Shown here piece by piece: positions 45,201 through 60,200 of a DNA stretch of 64,000 bases; within the stretch, counting starts at the first letter, position 1, and each line of letters opens with the position of its first letter. The translations under genes were made by a program, and so were the position numbers. The stretch comes from Trebouxia sp. TZW2008 (taxonomy: Eukaryota > Chlorophyta > Trebouxiophyceae > Trebouxiales > Trebouxiaceae): the NCBI GenBank assembly GCA_002118135.1, contig BDIU01000110.1, forward strand, positions 62,001-126,000, read 5' to 3'. The notes under the pieces are model-generated. The model made no database searches. It worked only from the letters and a program-made list of their open reading frames with translations, and was not told the origin of the DNA.

Positions 45201-48200
45201 ATACTTACGGCAAGATCTGCATTGCTCTGGCCAAGCAGCAATTGCATATGCACACAAAACACTTGCCTATCTCGTAACTGTGTGAAGCTGTTGATACATA
45301 TGAGCGCAGCTTGTAGCCCAGACACATACAGCACAATGCACTGCTCAGTCAAAGCACCCAATACTTGCACTACCGCTGTGAGAAGTACTGTTTGCCTCAT
45401 ATGCGCAGCAAATGCTTGCCTGCATTCATCACTGGGGCGTTTCCTGCCGACCCCAGCGGCTTTGCCCTTAGCCTTCTGCCCTTTGCCCTCTCCTGCCTTC
45501 TCTGTTCTGCCCTTTGCTGTGCCCTTTGGACCTGGCAGGGACGATTTGCCTGCTAGCAGCAGCTGCTTGGGCAAGAAGTCTGTCACTTGTAACTTGAAAC
45601 CGCTTGGCAGATGACTGCCATCAGCTCTTCGCCCTGTGGTGCATTTCAACAACACTCAATTGTGTCAGACAGTATGTAGATGTTTGCAGTTATGCCTTCT
45701 GGTGCTTTGTCTGTTTTGCTCTTGACTTTGCCGCTTGGGCATGGCAGGGCTGATTTGCCTGCTAGCAGCGGCTGCTTGGGCAAGAAGTCTGTCAGTTGCA
45801 GCTTGAAACCGCTTGGCAGGTGACTGCCGTCAGCCCTTTGCCCTGTCGGTGTCAACAGACAGCTCAGTCACATTTCCGTTAATTGTGTTTGGACATCTGA
45901 CAGCAGAATACAGCAAAGCGGCTTGGGCAGGAAGTGTGTCAGTTGCAGCTCAAAACCACTCGGCAAATGACTGCTGTCAGCTCTTGGTCCTGTAGAAGCA
46001 CACACCTGTCATTTGCTCCATTAATGACTTCATAGTTTGACATCATGCATTTCCAGACCTGACCACTTGTGACTTCAGAGGCTCATTCTCTCTCACGCGC
46101 ACAAGCTCTCTCACTCTTGCCGTGATGAGCTCATTGACAGCTGTTTGATCAATGTCAGAATCTTTGCTTGCAGACCTCAGTCTTTGAGAGCTGAGACTGT
46201 GCATCATGCTTGACCCTCAAGACTCTGAGCAAGACCTCAAAGCTCACCAGCAGACTGCAGGTCCACAGACTTGTAAAAGGAAGAGGGTAAAGGCACGCTG
46301 CCAGGGTGACTGACAGCAGCTGCAGCGCTTCCTTTGCCTTTGACTGGCTTCTGCTTTTCACTCTTCTTGGCAAGGGCGTCAGCCATAGCCAGTGCAATGT
46401 CACACAGGATGTAGATGTTGGTGGTTGCGTCTTGAGAGGTGGCGTCCTCTGTGTGCTTGAGGGTGCGCAGAATCTTCTGGATGACTGGTAGTGACAAGCC
46501 TGCAGCACAAACCAGCATCAGCAGCTGTTGCTTTGAACACATACAGCCTGTGTGCCATCTCTGCTGCATGCTGATTGCAAACTCTGCCGGTTGCATGCTG
46601 TGATGTGCCATGTTTTGTGTGCTTGAAGGTGCGCAGGATCTGCTGGACGACTGGCAGTGATAAGCCTGCAGTGCAGAGTTGCATTCTTGACCTTTGCATC
46701 ACCTCAGGCTCACTGCAGATGCTGAAAAGCGTGCAAAGGCCTTGAGCCTGCTCACACAGTATTGCCTGTGCATTCTCAATGCATAAGGGACCCACCTCAA
46801 AACATGACAACCCAAAACCTTCAATAATCATATATCCATATTTGACCGATGTACATCTGACAAACACAAATTTAAACAACTTAGTATGAGACGCGTGCAT
46901 GTGATCTGCCTGAGACATCATGCTGCCGTTGAATTTGATGTCAAAAGGTGCCAACCTGGCTGGTCAGCAAAGGGTCAACATACGCAAAGCAAGTATGCTC
47001 CTGAGCATGCAAACCACAGAACGCAGCTGGAAGCAAGATGTGCTAGGGTCAACTACTGAAGCTCCATTATCCAGTTGTGTGGGATCAACGCTCACCCGGC
47101 TGATCAGCCACCAGGTCAACATACAGCAGCAGAGGCTCCAGAGCAGACTGCAGCATCTTCTAGAATGGTCAACAGCAAGATGAGCTAGGGTCATGTGCTG
47201 AACCCTTGAATCCATAGGCTGATGTTGGGAAGTCTGCGCTCACCTGGCTGATTAGCAACCGGGTCACCATGAAGCAAAAGATATGCACAAAATTGGGAAC
47301 TGCGCCAGAGCAATGCGCAATCAAATTCTGAGCTTGCCTGGCTGGGTCAGTGATCGGGTCAACATACAGCAGCAGAGGCTCCAGAGCAAATTGCAGCCTG
47401 TTCTGGAATGGTCAACAGCAAGACGAGCTAGGGTCATGTATTGTACACCCTGAACCCATAGGCCAATGGTGTGAACTTTGCGCTCACCCGGCTGATCAGC
47501 AACAGGGTCAACATACAGCAGCAGAGGCTCCAGAGCAAACTGCAGCATCTTCTGGAAAGGCTCCAGTACCGAGGGCGCATTCTTCTCCAAATCCTGCATT
47601 GCAAGCGCTTGTGTCTGCCAGAAGCGAATCAACAAACCAAACAGAAGAATATAATCATACAATAAACAGAACAGGGGGAAGGGAGTTCTGTTTCTGCTGA
47701 GTGGAGGCAGAGACAAATTTGCAAGACACCAACAGTCTGAGGCTGCTACAGCATAGCAAGTCAACACAAGGTTCACGATAGCTCATGACAAAGCATGTTG
47801 GGATGGATGACTTGATCACCTCTTGTGTTGGGAAGTCTGGGTGATGAGCAAGCGACTGAATGATGAATGGCAGCAAGAAGTCTGGGTACTCATGCAGCAT
47901 GGTGCCTCCAGATGACTGGTTGGCTGCTGCAACAGAGACCCGGTGCTGCACCGCTCGCCTGCAATTGAGGCAGCACATAAAGGCTTGAGGCTTGCGCTGA
48001 AGATCAAGTAGCATGCAGGCAGTCATTGGATGTAAGGGACTGGATGATGAATGGCAGCAAGAAGTCTGGGTACTCATGCAGCATGGTGCCTCACGGCTGC
48101 TGCAATAGACACTCTGTGCTGCACAGCTCGCCTGCAATGAACACACTGACATGAGGCAGTGGCAAAAGCAAGAGGCGTCAGGTAACAGGCGCCGAGTAAT

Positions 48201-51200
48201 GAATCAGAATCCATGCATCAAGCAAAGCACCAAGCGCACAAGGCATCAAGCAGACTCAACGTGACCATACTCAAACGGACAGACGAACAGAACTCACCGG
48301 CAAAGGGCACAAGACGTCAGGCAAACGGCTCAGATGCATACAGAAAGCAATCATGCAAAAGGCTGTACCCCCTGACGGCTACAAACTCCATGCGGGAGCT
48401 CAAGGCTGCCTGGCACTTAGCTTGTGTTGGATCCATTGCAGCCAAAAGCATGAGAGAGAGGGGCGTCCAGCAACTTAGCCCAAAGCATCAGGCAAAGGGT
48501 AAAAGACATCAAACAAGTGACTCAGAGGCGTACAAAAAGCCATCATGCAAAAGGCTGTTCCTCCTGGCAGCCACAAACTTCATGGAAAAGCTGACAACTG
48601 CCTGGCAATTAGCTTGTGTGGGGTCCATTGCAGCCAAAGGCACAGGACAGAGGGGCATAGAAAAAGCAATGATGGAAATGGCTGTACCTCCTGACAGCCA
48701 CAAACTTCATGGGAAAGCTGACAGCTGCCTGGCAATCAGCTTGTGTGGGGTCCATGGCAGCCAAAGGAGCAAAAGCACGCAACTCAGCAAATGCACGGGA
48801 GAAAGCCACAAAGCAGAGGATGCTATCTTTTGACAGCAACAAATTCCATGAGAAAGGCAAAGGCTGCCTGGCAATTGGCTTGTATGGGGTCCGTTACAGT
48901 CAACAGGAGGATAGCATGCGACTCAGCAAGCTCATTGAACAAGGCAGGAAGCACAGGGCGCTACCGTCTGACAGCCACAAACTCCATGAGGAAGCTAAAG
49001 GCTGCCTGGCAATTAGCTTGTGTGGGGTCCATGGCAGCCAAAGGGAAAACAGCCGCCCATTTGGCTGCCTTATGACCCTTTGATGGGTCCCTTTGGAAAC
49101 CCTGGATCATATGGTGCACCTTCGCCGCAAACTGGTGACGCACTTCCATGATTGGGTCCTGCATGCAAGGAGAAAGGTTGCTGTTGACTGCTTTGCGTAA
49201 TATGGACCCCTACTTGGCAGCCTTATGTCCTTTTGATGGGTCTCTGTGGAAAAGCTGAAAACACGCAGTGCACATTTGCTGCAAAGTGGTGCCGAACTTT
49301 CGTTATTGAGTCCTGCATGCAAAGAGTAAGGCTGGTTGTGACTGATTTCTGCAGTAAAGTACGAATTCAGACTTTTTCAAGGGTTGTGGGCACATTGCTG
49401 TAACGCTGTATTGTGCTCAAGCCTGGACATCATCTGTGTCGTCACGGCTGTGATGTTGCCTAAAAGCTGTCAGTGCAGATTTTGTGCCCGCACTGACAAG
49501 ATCTGCACACATCCTGCTGTTCATCAATGCAATTGGCCCATCTTACAGATCTGGGTCATCGCACGGACAGTCAGACAAGATGTTACAGCAACGTTTCAAA
49601 TGCACTGGCAGAGTATTTTCAAAATCACCTGCATGGTCAGCGCCAGCTGCAGGTACACATCAGCGCTGACAGGATTGTCCTGACTCCTTGCCAGCTTCAG
49701 CAATGCTTTGGCAGCTGCCAGCCTCACACAGCCTTCATCCGCCTGCTCATCAGAATGCAGCAAGACTTCAGTCTGACCATGCACTGATGGCAGGACAGGG
49801 TCTACAAGCCCTGATGAGTGCGCCTAGCAGGTCCTGAGGACTCAACATGCAGCAAGGATCCAGTCTGGATTGTGCAATGACAGCAGGGCTGTCCTGATTC
49901 CTGGCCAGTTTCAGCAATGCTGTGGCAGCTGCCAGCCTCACACAGCCTTCATCTGCCTGCTCATCAAAATGCAGCAAGACTTCAGTCTGACCATGCACTG
50001 ATGGCAGGACAGACTCTACAAGCCCTGTTGAATGCGCCTAGCAGGTCCTGAGGACTCAACATGCAGCAAGGATCTAGTTTGGATTGTGCAATGACAGCAG
50101 GGCTGTTCTGATTCCTTGCCAGCTTCAGCAATGCTGTGGCAGCCGCCAGCCTCACACAGCCTTCATCCGCCTGCTCATCAAAATGCAGCAAGACTTCAGT
50201 CTGACCATGCACTGATGGCAGGACAGACTCTACAAGCCCTGATGAGTGCGCCTAGCAGGTCCTGAGGACTCAACATGCAGCAAGGATCTAGTCTGGATTG
50301 TGCAATGACAGCAGGGCTGTCCTGCTTCCTTGCCAATTTCAGCAATGCTGTGGCAGCCGCCAGCCTCACACAGCCTTCATCCGCCTGCTCATCAAAATGC
50401 AGCAAGACTTCAGTCTGACCATGCACTGATGGCAGGACAGACTCTACAAGCCCTGTTGAATGCGCCTAGCAGGTCCTGAGGCCTCAACATGCAGCAAGGA
50501 TCTAGTCTGGGTTATGCAATGACAGCAGGGTTGTCTCAACTCCTTGCCAGCTTCAGCAATGTTTTGCTGCTAGCCTCACACAGCCCTGTCCACCTGCTCA
50601 ACAGGCAATCGTTCAATATTAGGCACTGACAGACGCTTCATACAGCCCTCATGCATCTGCTCAGTGTAAGGCGACAACTTATCATGCAGCAAAGATGCAG
50701 TCTGAATCAGGCACGACTGCAGGACAGACGCTGCAATGCTTTTTTGCCTTGTGCATGGCGCTGTTGATTGAGGGCACGGGCTTGTGTCATGACAATTCCG
50801 CTGTACTCTGCCTGACCATCAATGGTGCACTGTATTTGTCACACCCAGATTACAGAGGTCCACATCCATAGCGTCAGCCCATTACACTCATTTCAGAATA
50901 GCCATCAGATTTGGCTGTGCTCTGAGTTGCACAGGTATCTCAGACAATTGCTGATGCTAGAATGGAGATGGTGACCTTTGATCAGTGCTTTTGATGTGGT
51001 TCAGCTTGTGAACAGACTAGGTTCCTCAAAGACAGTTGCTTGGTGACTGTATGTACCTAGCAAGGCCTTTGAGCCTGACAAGTATGCATTATCATGTACA
51101 TGTATGTTCTATGAGTTGCACAGGCGCTTCTCATTGCATCAGGCAGAGAGTTTTTGCTCACCGGGTTTGTTGCGCCAATATGGTCCAGATCACACTCAGG

Positions 51201-54200
51201 ATCAACCAAGGACACCAGCTGGTCCATCAGGCGGGCTGTGGCTTGCTTGGTGTTGGCTGGCTGGTCACTTCCAGTACAGACACAGGCTGCAGCCAAAGCC
51301 TGCACAGCCAAAACACTGTTGTTGACAGTGACAAACAAATTCAAGGAAGCGATGTGAAGGCAGACAGCTAACCTAGCCAACTCACTGTGGGAGTTAGTTG
51401 CAATCAAACAGAGACACAAGCTGACCCATCAGGCGGGCTGTGGCTTGCTTGGTGTTGCATGACGGAGTGCAAAGCGACAAAAAGGATGATGTGCATGCAT
51501 TAAAAAGGTTGTTCTGGAAAAGTCAGGAGTGAGCTGTGCAAGCATGTTGTACACGATCTACTGCAAAGCCACAGAAAATGTCACATTGACACATTTCCAC
51601 AGCAGACGCAGGCTGTAGCCAGAGCCTGTACGGCCACAATACTGGTCAGGATATTGATAGCTGAATTGAGCATGGATGCAAGGCTGCTCAGGCAAGCAAA
51701 AACAAGTCTGCTTGATGACCATTGATTTGAGCACTGACAAGGGGGTTCCAGCAAGCAACAACAAATTCACTTTGTCTCAGCTGACTGCTCCTGAAGTATT
51801 CCAGCTGAGTGTTTGAAGCTGCCTACAACGTATGTGTTGTAGGTCACAAGACTAACATTAATCAACACAGAGCTCTGCACCTATCATACCTTCAAGCCAA
51901 GCATCTTCAGCACAATGCCCTGATGGGGGCTGGTCCCAGCTTTGCCCTCCCCAGAAGCCCTTAGGTGCTTAGCCTTGCCAGGGCTCAGGGTGTCAATTGG
52001 CGCATCCAATAGATCATTCAACACAAAGTCAGCCATGCCATCTGCATGCTGAGCAAACACAGCAGGGGCTGTTGGGCCCAAAGCGCCCAGGGCCTTGAGA
52101 GCTGCTGGTAGGGCAGGGCTGCTTATGGCTGAGGACTTTTGCAGCAGGGCAATGAGCTTTTTGGCTAAGGTCTGGAAAGTGGCCTTCGCTTCTTCTGTGC
52201 TCAGCACCCTGTTGAGCGCCCTGCAGTTGCGTCACACCAAATGGCAGTTACACGTGGCAGGTGCTGACGGCAGTTGCAGCAGTGCAATCAGGGCGCACAG
52301 AGGGAGGGTGGGTGGGCCAAGCTTTCACAGCTCAGTCCTACCAGGCAAGTTTAGCCTGCTGTTGGCTCTTCCGTCATTTGCAGCAGTGCAATCAGCTTCC
52401 TAGTCAAGGTCTAAAAAGTGGCTTTGGCGTCCACTGTGCTGAGAACCTTATCAAGCGCCCTGCAACACAGGCCATCCACTTCTTATGCAGCAGGAGCCCA
52501 GCAATCGCTGAAATCAACTGTCCACACAAAAGTTTACCTGAAGCTCATGATTCCCAGACCTTTTGACCTCTGGGGTCAATTACAAATGCAAGTTGACGCT
52601 GCCCTAATTCCAAGGCAAGTTTGCTAGCAAAGCTCATGGTGTCAAAAGGTGATGCAACTGCTATGACAGACAGCTGGACAAAAGCAAGGTTGCTGACATC
52701 CAGTTTGAGCCCTGCATTTGTGGTGCTGCCAACAAGAGAACAAGCAGCAAATCAGTGTTCCAAGTCATGCCAGAGTTTTGTGTGTGAGTGGACATGGCAC
52801 TCAAATCACGCACACGTATCATGGTAGCGTCATGGATTGATCATGGCCTTTCCAGATGGAGGCGTGGAGGCAATTTCACCTGATGGCCATTTCAGCTGCC
52901 TTTGGTGTGCCACACGACACCAACTGCACAATACCTTCTGGATGATCAGCCAGTCGACTCATGCCATGCTAGTTCATCAGAAAGCATTGCAACTCCAACA
53001 AAAACGCCCCTAGCTATGGAAACTTTATGCAAGATATACACCTGATTGCCACTTGAGCTGCCTTTGGTGTGCCACTCAACACTAAATGCACAATGCATTC
53101 TGGATCACCAGTCATTGGGCTCAAACTATGGCAGAATGTACCAAAGAGCGCATTGTATCTTTGGCAAAACACTAAAAGCTAGAATGCATGTTTGTACAAG
53201 TCTCACCTGATGGCCACTTTAGCTGCCTTTGGCGTGCCACATGACACCAACTGTAGCAGCAGTGGCTTGAGCTGCGTCGCAAGGTCCTCGTGTTCTTCCT
53301 CCTCGTTCATGGCAGACTGAAGCATTGGAGCTGCAGCGTGAGTCAGAACGGTTGCTGCTGCTATGGCTGCTTGGGCATCTTTGCTGGCTAGTAGCGCTGC
53401 GACCTGCAGATCAGTAATTGCCTGGCTCAAGAAGGGCCTGTCCAGGATGAAACACGCCCTGAAGCTTGGACTAGACCAGCAATGGACTGTTGCAAAATGA
53501 CTCATGCACCTTGCCGGAAGTACTTGATTAGAAAATAGTCATTGTGCACCTTTCAGATCATCAATGGCCTGTTTCAGACCAACACATTTCAGGAAGTTTG
53601 CTGTGCCTTGCCATTCCAGATGGCTTCAGCAGTCAGGTGCTTTATCACTGTCACCTGTGTGACGTTCTAGATGGTGCACTTCTGTCAACAGCTGAGCACC
53701 CAAGGCAAATGACGCAAACAACAATAGCAAGCTTTCAGCATTCCTCCATTGCTGCATGCATCACATGCAAGGAGGCATCAGCTTTTGAACAGCAGCAGTG
53801 AACACTCAACAAGCAGTCACGATCAATATATGAGCAGAAACAATGCTCACCTGATTGCAAAGAGCTGCAAAGAAGTTGAGGGCGGAGGCTGCACAGCCAG
53901 TCAGCAAATCCAGCACAGCTGACTGTCATGCGCTATACTATGCTTTGCATCATACTCTCTATCTCTCTCTCTTTGCAAGTAGACATCAACTGTGTACAAT
54001 GGATGCTCACCTGTGTGCCAAGAGTTGCGAACAAGTTGGGGGCCGAGGCTGCACAGCCAATGAGCAGATTCAGTACAGCTGACTGGCAATTGCTGTCCTG
54101 CGCTTTGCCTGTGCGCTGCTGTGCTTCTTCCAACAGCCCTTTCAGGTGCTCAGGAGCAATCAGATTGGGGCTCAGTCTAGTGCACAAGCACCTGAACATA

Positions 54201-57200
54201 CATGCCAACCTGTGACCATTGAAAGTCAGCAGATCCAGTACAGCTGACTGATAAGTGCTGTCTTGAGCATTGCCTGTACCATGCTGCGCTTCTTCTAACA
54301 GCCCTTCAGCTGTTCAAGAGCAATCAAATTGGGGCTGAGCCTAGTGCACAGGCACCTGAAGGTATATACAAGTCTTTGAGGCAGCTTTGAGACAGATCAG
54401 CAAACACTGCGAGGACGACATGACCGACATAGCAAACTCTTTGACATGTACAAAATCAAAAATCTTGAGGAGTCCAAGGTCAGCGTCACAAATTCTCCCC
54501 ATTTCCCCTGTACCTTTGACCCTATCCTCTGCACAGTGTCCTTTGCAACCCTGAGTGCAGTGTCCAACATTGTGCCTGAGTCACAAAAGGTGGCTAGGCA
54601 AAGTTTCTGACAGGGCCACATTCAGAGATCAAGATGCCCTGCATGACCTACCTGGCAAACTTGCCCACCGCGCCTTTGGACCCTATCCTTTGCACAGTGT
54701 CCTTCGCTAATTTGACTGCAGTGTCCAGTGTCATGCCTGGGTCACACAAGTTGGGTAGGCAAAAGTTTTCCACCCTAAAGCATCAGCAAACGGGGCAAAG
54801 CCGTCATGACCTACCTGGCAAACTCTCCCACAGTGCCTTTGGAACCTATCCTATGCACAGTGTCTTTTGCAACCTTGAGTGCAGCGTCCAGTGTTGTTCC
54901 TTGGGGCGCACCAGGTGGCCAGGCAAACACTAAGACCTCAACAAACGGTGCGAAGACATCATGACCTACCTGGCAAACTCTCCGACAGCCCCTTGGACCC
55001 TATGCTTTGCACAGTGTCCTTTGCAACCTTGAGTGCAGTGTCCAGTGTTGTGCCTGGTATGCACAGTTCCCCACAGAAACACATAAAAAATTGGACAGAG
55101 GATGCATGACCTACCTGGCAAACTCTCCCACGGCTCCTTTGGACCCTATCCTTTGCACAGTGTCCTTTGCAACCTTGAGTGCAGTTTCCAAGGTTGTGCC
55201 TGGTGCACACAAGGTGGCTAGGCCCTTGAAGATGTGCCCATCAGGCATCTCATGGATTTTCTGCATGGCGCTCTCAGCATGGGCAGAGTCTGGGAACGCA
55301 GCAGTGATTTGCCGCATTGCTTGAGCCACTCTGGCATCGTGCCCGCTGGCAAAGGGAGACCCTGATGGGGATTTGTCAGCTGCAGAACAGAAGGCAATAT
55401 CAGTTGTGATGAAGTCCTCAGGAATATGCCCAGCAGGCATCTTGTGAATCTGCTGCATGGCGCTCTCGGCATGGGCAGAGTTTGAGAGCACTGCAGTGAT
55501 GCGCCACATTGCTTGAGCCACTCTGGCATCGTGCCCGCTGGCAAATGGGGACCCTGATGGGGATTTGTTAGCTGCAAAACCGAAGGCAACATCAGTTGTG
55601 ATGAAGTGCTTGAAGATATGCCCATCATGCATCTCATGAATCTGCTGCATGTCGCTCTCAGCATGGGCAGAGTTTGAGAGCACCGCAGTGATGCGCCACA
55701 TTGCTTGAGCCACTCTGGCGTCGTACCCACTGACAAACGGAAACCCTGATGGGAGTCTATCAGCTGCACAACACCAAATTGATAGCCAAAATATGCCAAT
55801 GATAATACAACACAGTTGTTGAGATGCAATTGATTTTTTGCATATCACGGTGGCTAGGCCCTTGAAGATGTGCCCATCAGGCATCTCATGGACGTTCTGC
55901 ATGGCGCTCCTAGCATGGGCAGAGTCTGGGAACGCAGCAGTGATGCGCCTCATGCTTGAGCCACTCTGGCATTGTGCCCATTGGCAAAGGGGGACCCTGA
56001 TGGGGATTTGTCAGCTGCAAGCCACTAGCAGTATCAGCTGTAGTGTGCAGCATTTCTTGAGTCTGGTTGGTCAAAGGCAGAAGACACTAATGATGTGTCG
56101 CATGGCTTGAGCCACTGTGGCCTCATACTCATTGGCAAAGAGGGACAATGATGGAAGTCCATTAGCTGCAAGCAGCCACAGCTGTTGACTTTGAGTACAA
56201 GTAAACTTGCTGAGCGGTCCTGCCCAAGGCCGCACATACTGACTACACATGAGATACTGGATAAGCCCATCTCTTACAGCTAAACAGCTCTGCATGTCCT
56301 GCAACTGCTTGCTGTTGACCTTGGAAATAGCCTACATGGCTGGGCGCTCCTGCTCTGAACGCCTGTAAACACAAGACTTCGTTGCTGAGCAGCAACCAAA
56401 CACCGTTCAAGAGACGGTAGAGCAGCCTATCTGTTATAGCTAGGAAGCTCTTGGCATATACAGCATCTCGATGATGTGCAGAGCAGCGATCAAGCACTAC
56501 TTGTATGGAACTTGAGCAGCCCACCTCTTACAGCCAAGAAGCTCTGCATCTCCTGCTGCTGGTTGCTCTTGGCCCTGAGGACAGCCAAGATGGCTGACCG
56601 CTCCTGCTCTGAACAGCCCATGAACACAGAGCCCCAGTGCTGTGCAGAGCAGAGCACAATCACAACATTTGCAGTGCTGGTGTAACCCACCTTTTGTGGC
56701 TGAAAGGCGCTGCATGTCCTGCGACTGCTTGCTCTCGGCTTTAAGGACAGTTGATATGGCTGACTGCTCCTGCTCTGAACAGCCCATGGACACAACGCCC
56801 CAGAACTGTACAGAGCAGGGCAGGGTAAACTACAGCACCACACCATTTGGAGCGCTGGTGTAACCCACCTCTTACAGCTAAGATGCTCTGCATATCCTGC
56901 TGCTGCTTGCTGTTGGCCTTGAGGACGGCCGCAATGGCTGACTGCTCCTGCTCTGAGGCGCCCATGAACCCCCAGTGTTGTGCAGTAAATGGACAAATAG
57001 TGCATATGAGAGGCCAGAGCAGCCCACCTCTTACAGCCAGGAAGCTCTGCATGTCCTGCTGCTGCTTGCTCTTGGCCTTGAGGACGGCTAGAATGGCTGA
57101 GCGCTCCTGCTCTGAACAGCCCATGAACACAGCACCCCAGAGCTGTGCTGGAGTCTTAGCGCCCAGCTTTGCAGGGAACAGACCATTGCGCATGAGTGAG

Positions 57201-60200
57201 TCCAGAATGAAGCTGTACAGCTCTTGGTCTCTGGTGGCTGCCATGAGTAAGCGCCCAGGTATCCAGATTGCCTTCTCTTCATCTGCTGCCATGTCTTCCT
57301 CATGAGGTTGGCTACAGTAGGCCCTGCAAGACAAGGTTCCCACTGAAGACCTGTCCCCATTGTGTGCAAGCACTCAGGTATAGGAAATTATGCAAGCACT
57401 CAGGTAAGGGAATTGTCCTCGCTTTGTTTGCTGCGACGCCTTATTGAACTTGACGGCAGTAGGCCAGGCAAGACAAGATGCCCAATTCAGTCCAGCCTCA
57501 CGCTGTGCGAGGGCTGTACCAGTGTCCAGATCGCCTTCTGTTCATTTGCTGTCATGTCTTCCTCCTGAGGTTGGCTATAGTAGGCCCTGCAAGTCAATGT
57601 GCCCCCATTGTGTGCAAGCAGTCAGGCATAGGAAATTGTGCAAGCGCTCAAGTAAGGAACATGCCCTCTCTTTATCTGCTCTGTCGCTTTCATGAGGTCA
57701 ACGGCAGCAGGTCCTGCAAGACAACATGCCCAGTCAAAAGCTGTCCTCATTTGAGCAGGCGCTCAGGTATGAAAATTGTCCTCTCTTCAGCCACTGTGAT
57801 GTCTTCCTCCTGAGGTTGACTGCAGTAGGCCCTGCAAGACATTGCGCCCACTTTACTCCTACTCTCATTGGGTCTGATGACAACAGCCTGGAATGTCCAC
57901 AAGCATACTACAAATCAGCTGTTGCTGGACAGGAGTCAAATGCTTTGGAAAACACCTGAAGACAGCTGCAAGCTATGTGGCTGCCCCCCTCATCAACGCA
58001 GCCTTCTTATGGCAGAAATCTGGAGTCTATTTACAAGCACTGCAAAGGACACACATGTGGGCAAGGGACAATGAGTGCCAAGAAAGTACACAAAGACAGC
58101 TGCAAGCTATGCGCCTGCATGTCATCTCACAGTGGCCTTCCTGAACCAAAGTTGTGAAGTCTCTTCATCAGCACAGCAAAGGATTGACAGCAAGGTAAAA
58201 TATGCACCAGGAAAGTACCTGAAGACAGCTGCAAGCTGTGTGGCCGCTTCCCTCCTGACAGACAGCTTCTTGTCCCTGAGTCTCTGGCTGACAGCCTCCA
58301 TAGCTTGCATTGTCACTGTCTGCATGAACAGCACTCCCTGTTTGAGCAGATATATAAATTACAACAAGAAAATTATGCTACAGAGCTTGTGACTTCAATT
58401 GCATGCGACCACTGGCTGCTTAGCAAGAAAAGAAGGAAATCCTGTACTCCAGAGCTTGCACTTTCACTTTCTGTATGCACACCATAGCCTGCTTAGCAGA
58501 AAACGATTGTTGAGAAACGTTAAGCTCCAGAGCTTGCAGTGCCGTCGTCTGCATGCAAACCACTCCCTATGAACCAAAACAGGGATAAAAAAAGAGAATT
58601 TCATGCTCCAGAGCTTGCAGTTTCGCTTTCTGCATGCACAGCATTGTCTGCTGAACCAAAAGACGGAAAGAAAAAGAGCATTATATGCTCCAGAACTTGT
58701 AAAGTCAATATCTGCATGCACACCATTGCTGACACATTGGTTTAGCTGTGATGAAGACAATCTTTGACATGGGCAAAGCAGCTTGACGGCCAGCGCTGTG
58801 GTGTACCATTCCAGCAGCAAATTGTCGTGCAAGTGCTTTCATTGTGCAGACAATGGACAGAAATGCACTCAGCAGGGGTTCGACTCATAGGTTCCCCTGA
58901 TGTGGCAATGTCTGCGACATAACGCCGACGCCACATAGCTGGGTCAAGTCACTAGCAAGCGTGTGAACGATGAAGACTATCCAGACACACAGCGTTACCT
59001 GAGGCTGTGTAGCAGCAGCTTCACAGATCGCACTGATGGCTCGTGACCTGACCTTGTCTTCAAAGTCCTGAAGCCGCTCTTCAATAGCTTCCAGGACCTA
59101 AAGGACAGGACTGTGTCAGTGGACAGCACATGATGCTCTTCAGCATCAAGATGTGGTGCAACATATCACTTGTGGGTCACCGCAAGATACTCCCAAGCAT
59201 GACAATGTGTGTCTGGGTGTCATGGTCATCTGAGATGATGCTTTGGCAGTTAGAACCATGGCATGTTCAGGCACAAGGTGGGACGTTCAGAAGTGTTGCA
59301 TATCTTTGCAAAACATTGTGAGTCACCGTGTAAGTAAGTTTCCACAAGGCATGCTGATCACATCTTGGTAAGAAGAACAGAAAGAATGTATCTGAATCGA
59401 CGTGTTGAATCAACTATGTTGGATCAACTGTGTTGGATTATCATGTGTGAGGACTCACCTTGACTGCAGCTGAATGGGGGCAGGTGTGGAGCATCCGGCT
59501 GCACTGGTGGATGACGCTCAGCCGCACTTCTGTCTGTAGCACCAATGCTGCATGTAAGTATTGTACGTCACGTGCAATGAATGAACATCTAACAACTTGA
59601 CATTTGGCAGAATGCAGTAAATGCATGGGTCCTACCCACCTGTTGGCATATGCTGTTGCAGTTGGCAAAAAACAGTTGTAAAAACAACACTTCATGGGTC
59701 CCAGGCATCACTGACTTGACTTTATACATGTACCTTTTGATCTTTGCAACGCCTCAGAAACTCCTCAAACAGGTAGCCATGCTCTTGATCCATGTCTGAG
59801 TCAGGGAATGCAAAAAGCTTGCCCAGAAGGTCTATGGCAGCAAGCCTGTGGCCCTCATCTTCCAGTTGAAGCTCATGCGCAAGCAGAGGCAGGACTGGCA
59901 GCAAAGTCTGTGGACACGCTTGGTACACCTGCAAAACTTACAGGCGCCCATAAAGTCAAGCACTACTGAGCTTTGTGCGGTATGTCGAGCTGTTGTTGTA
60001 CTCACTGCAGCAAGGTGTGCAGCAGCCATCATCAGGCCTAGCGTTAGTTGATGCTGTTTGGAATGCGATGCCCTGTTTTGGCTGACTACAGGATGTATGC
60101 AATGTTTGTCAGCTTTCATGCGAAGACTAAAGGCTGCATGGCTGTTTGATGTGAGGTGTTCTGCTCTGGTCTCACTGACTGCAACAGTATGTGCATTATT

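Noticed and set aside
48213..48833. 206-codon plus-strand frame with repeated AWHLACVGSIAAK
   Set aside because: Antisense of donor-side PDS5 exon copies; the repetition comes from the array.
49773..50580. CRISPR-like or bacterial repeat array
   Set aside because: Units are 214 bases, contain PDS5 coding sequence and an intron acceptor, and have no spacer-repeat pattern; the genome is eukaryotic.
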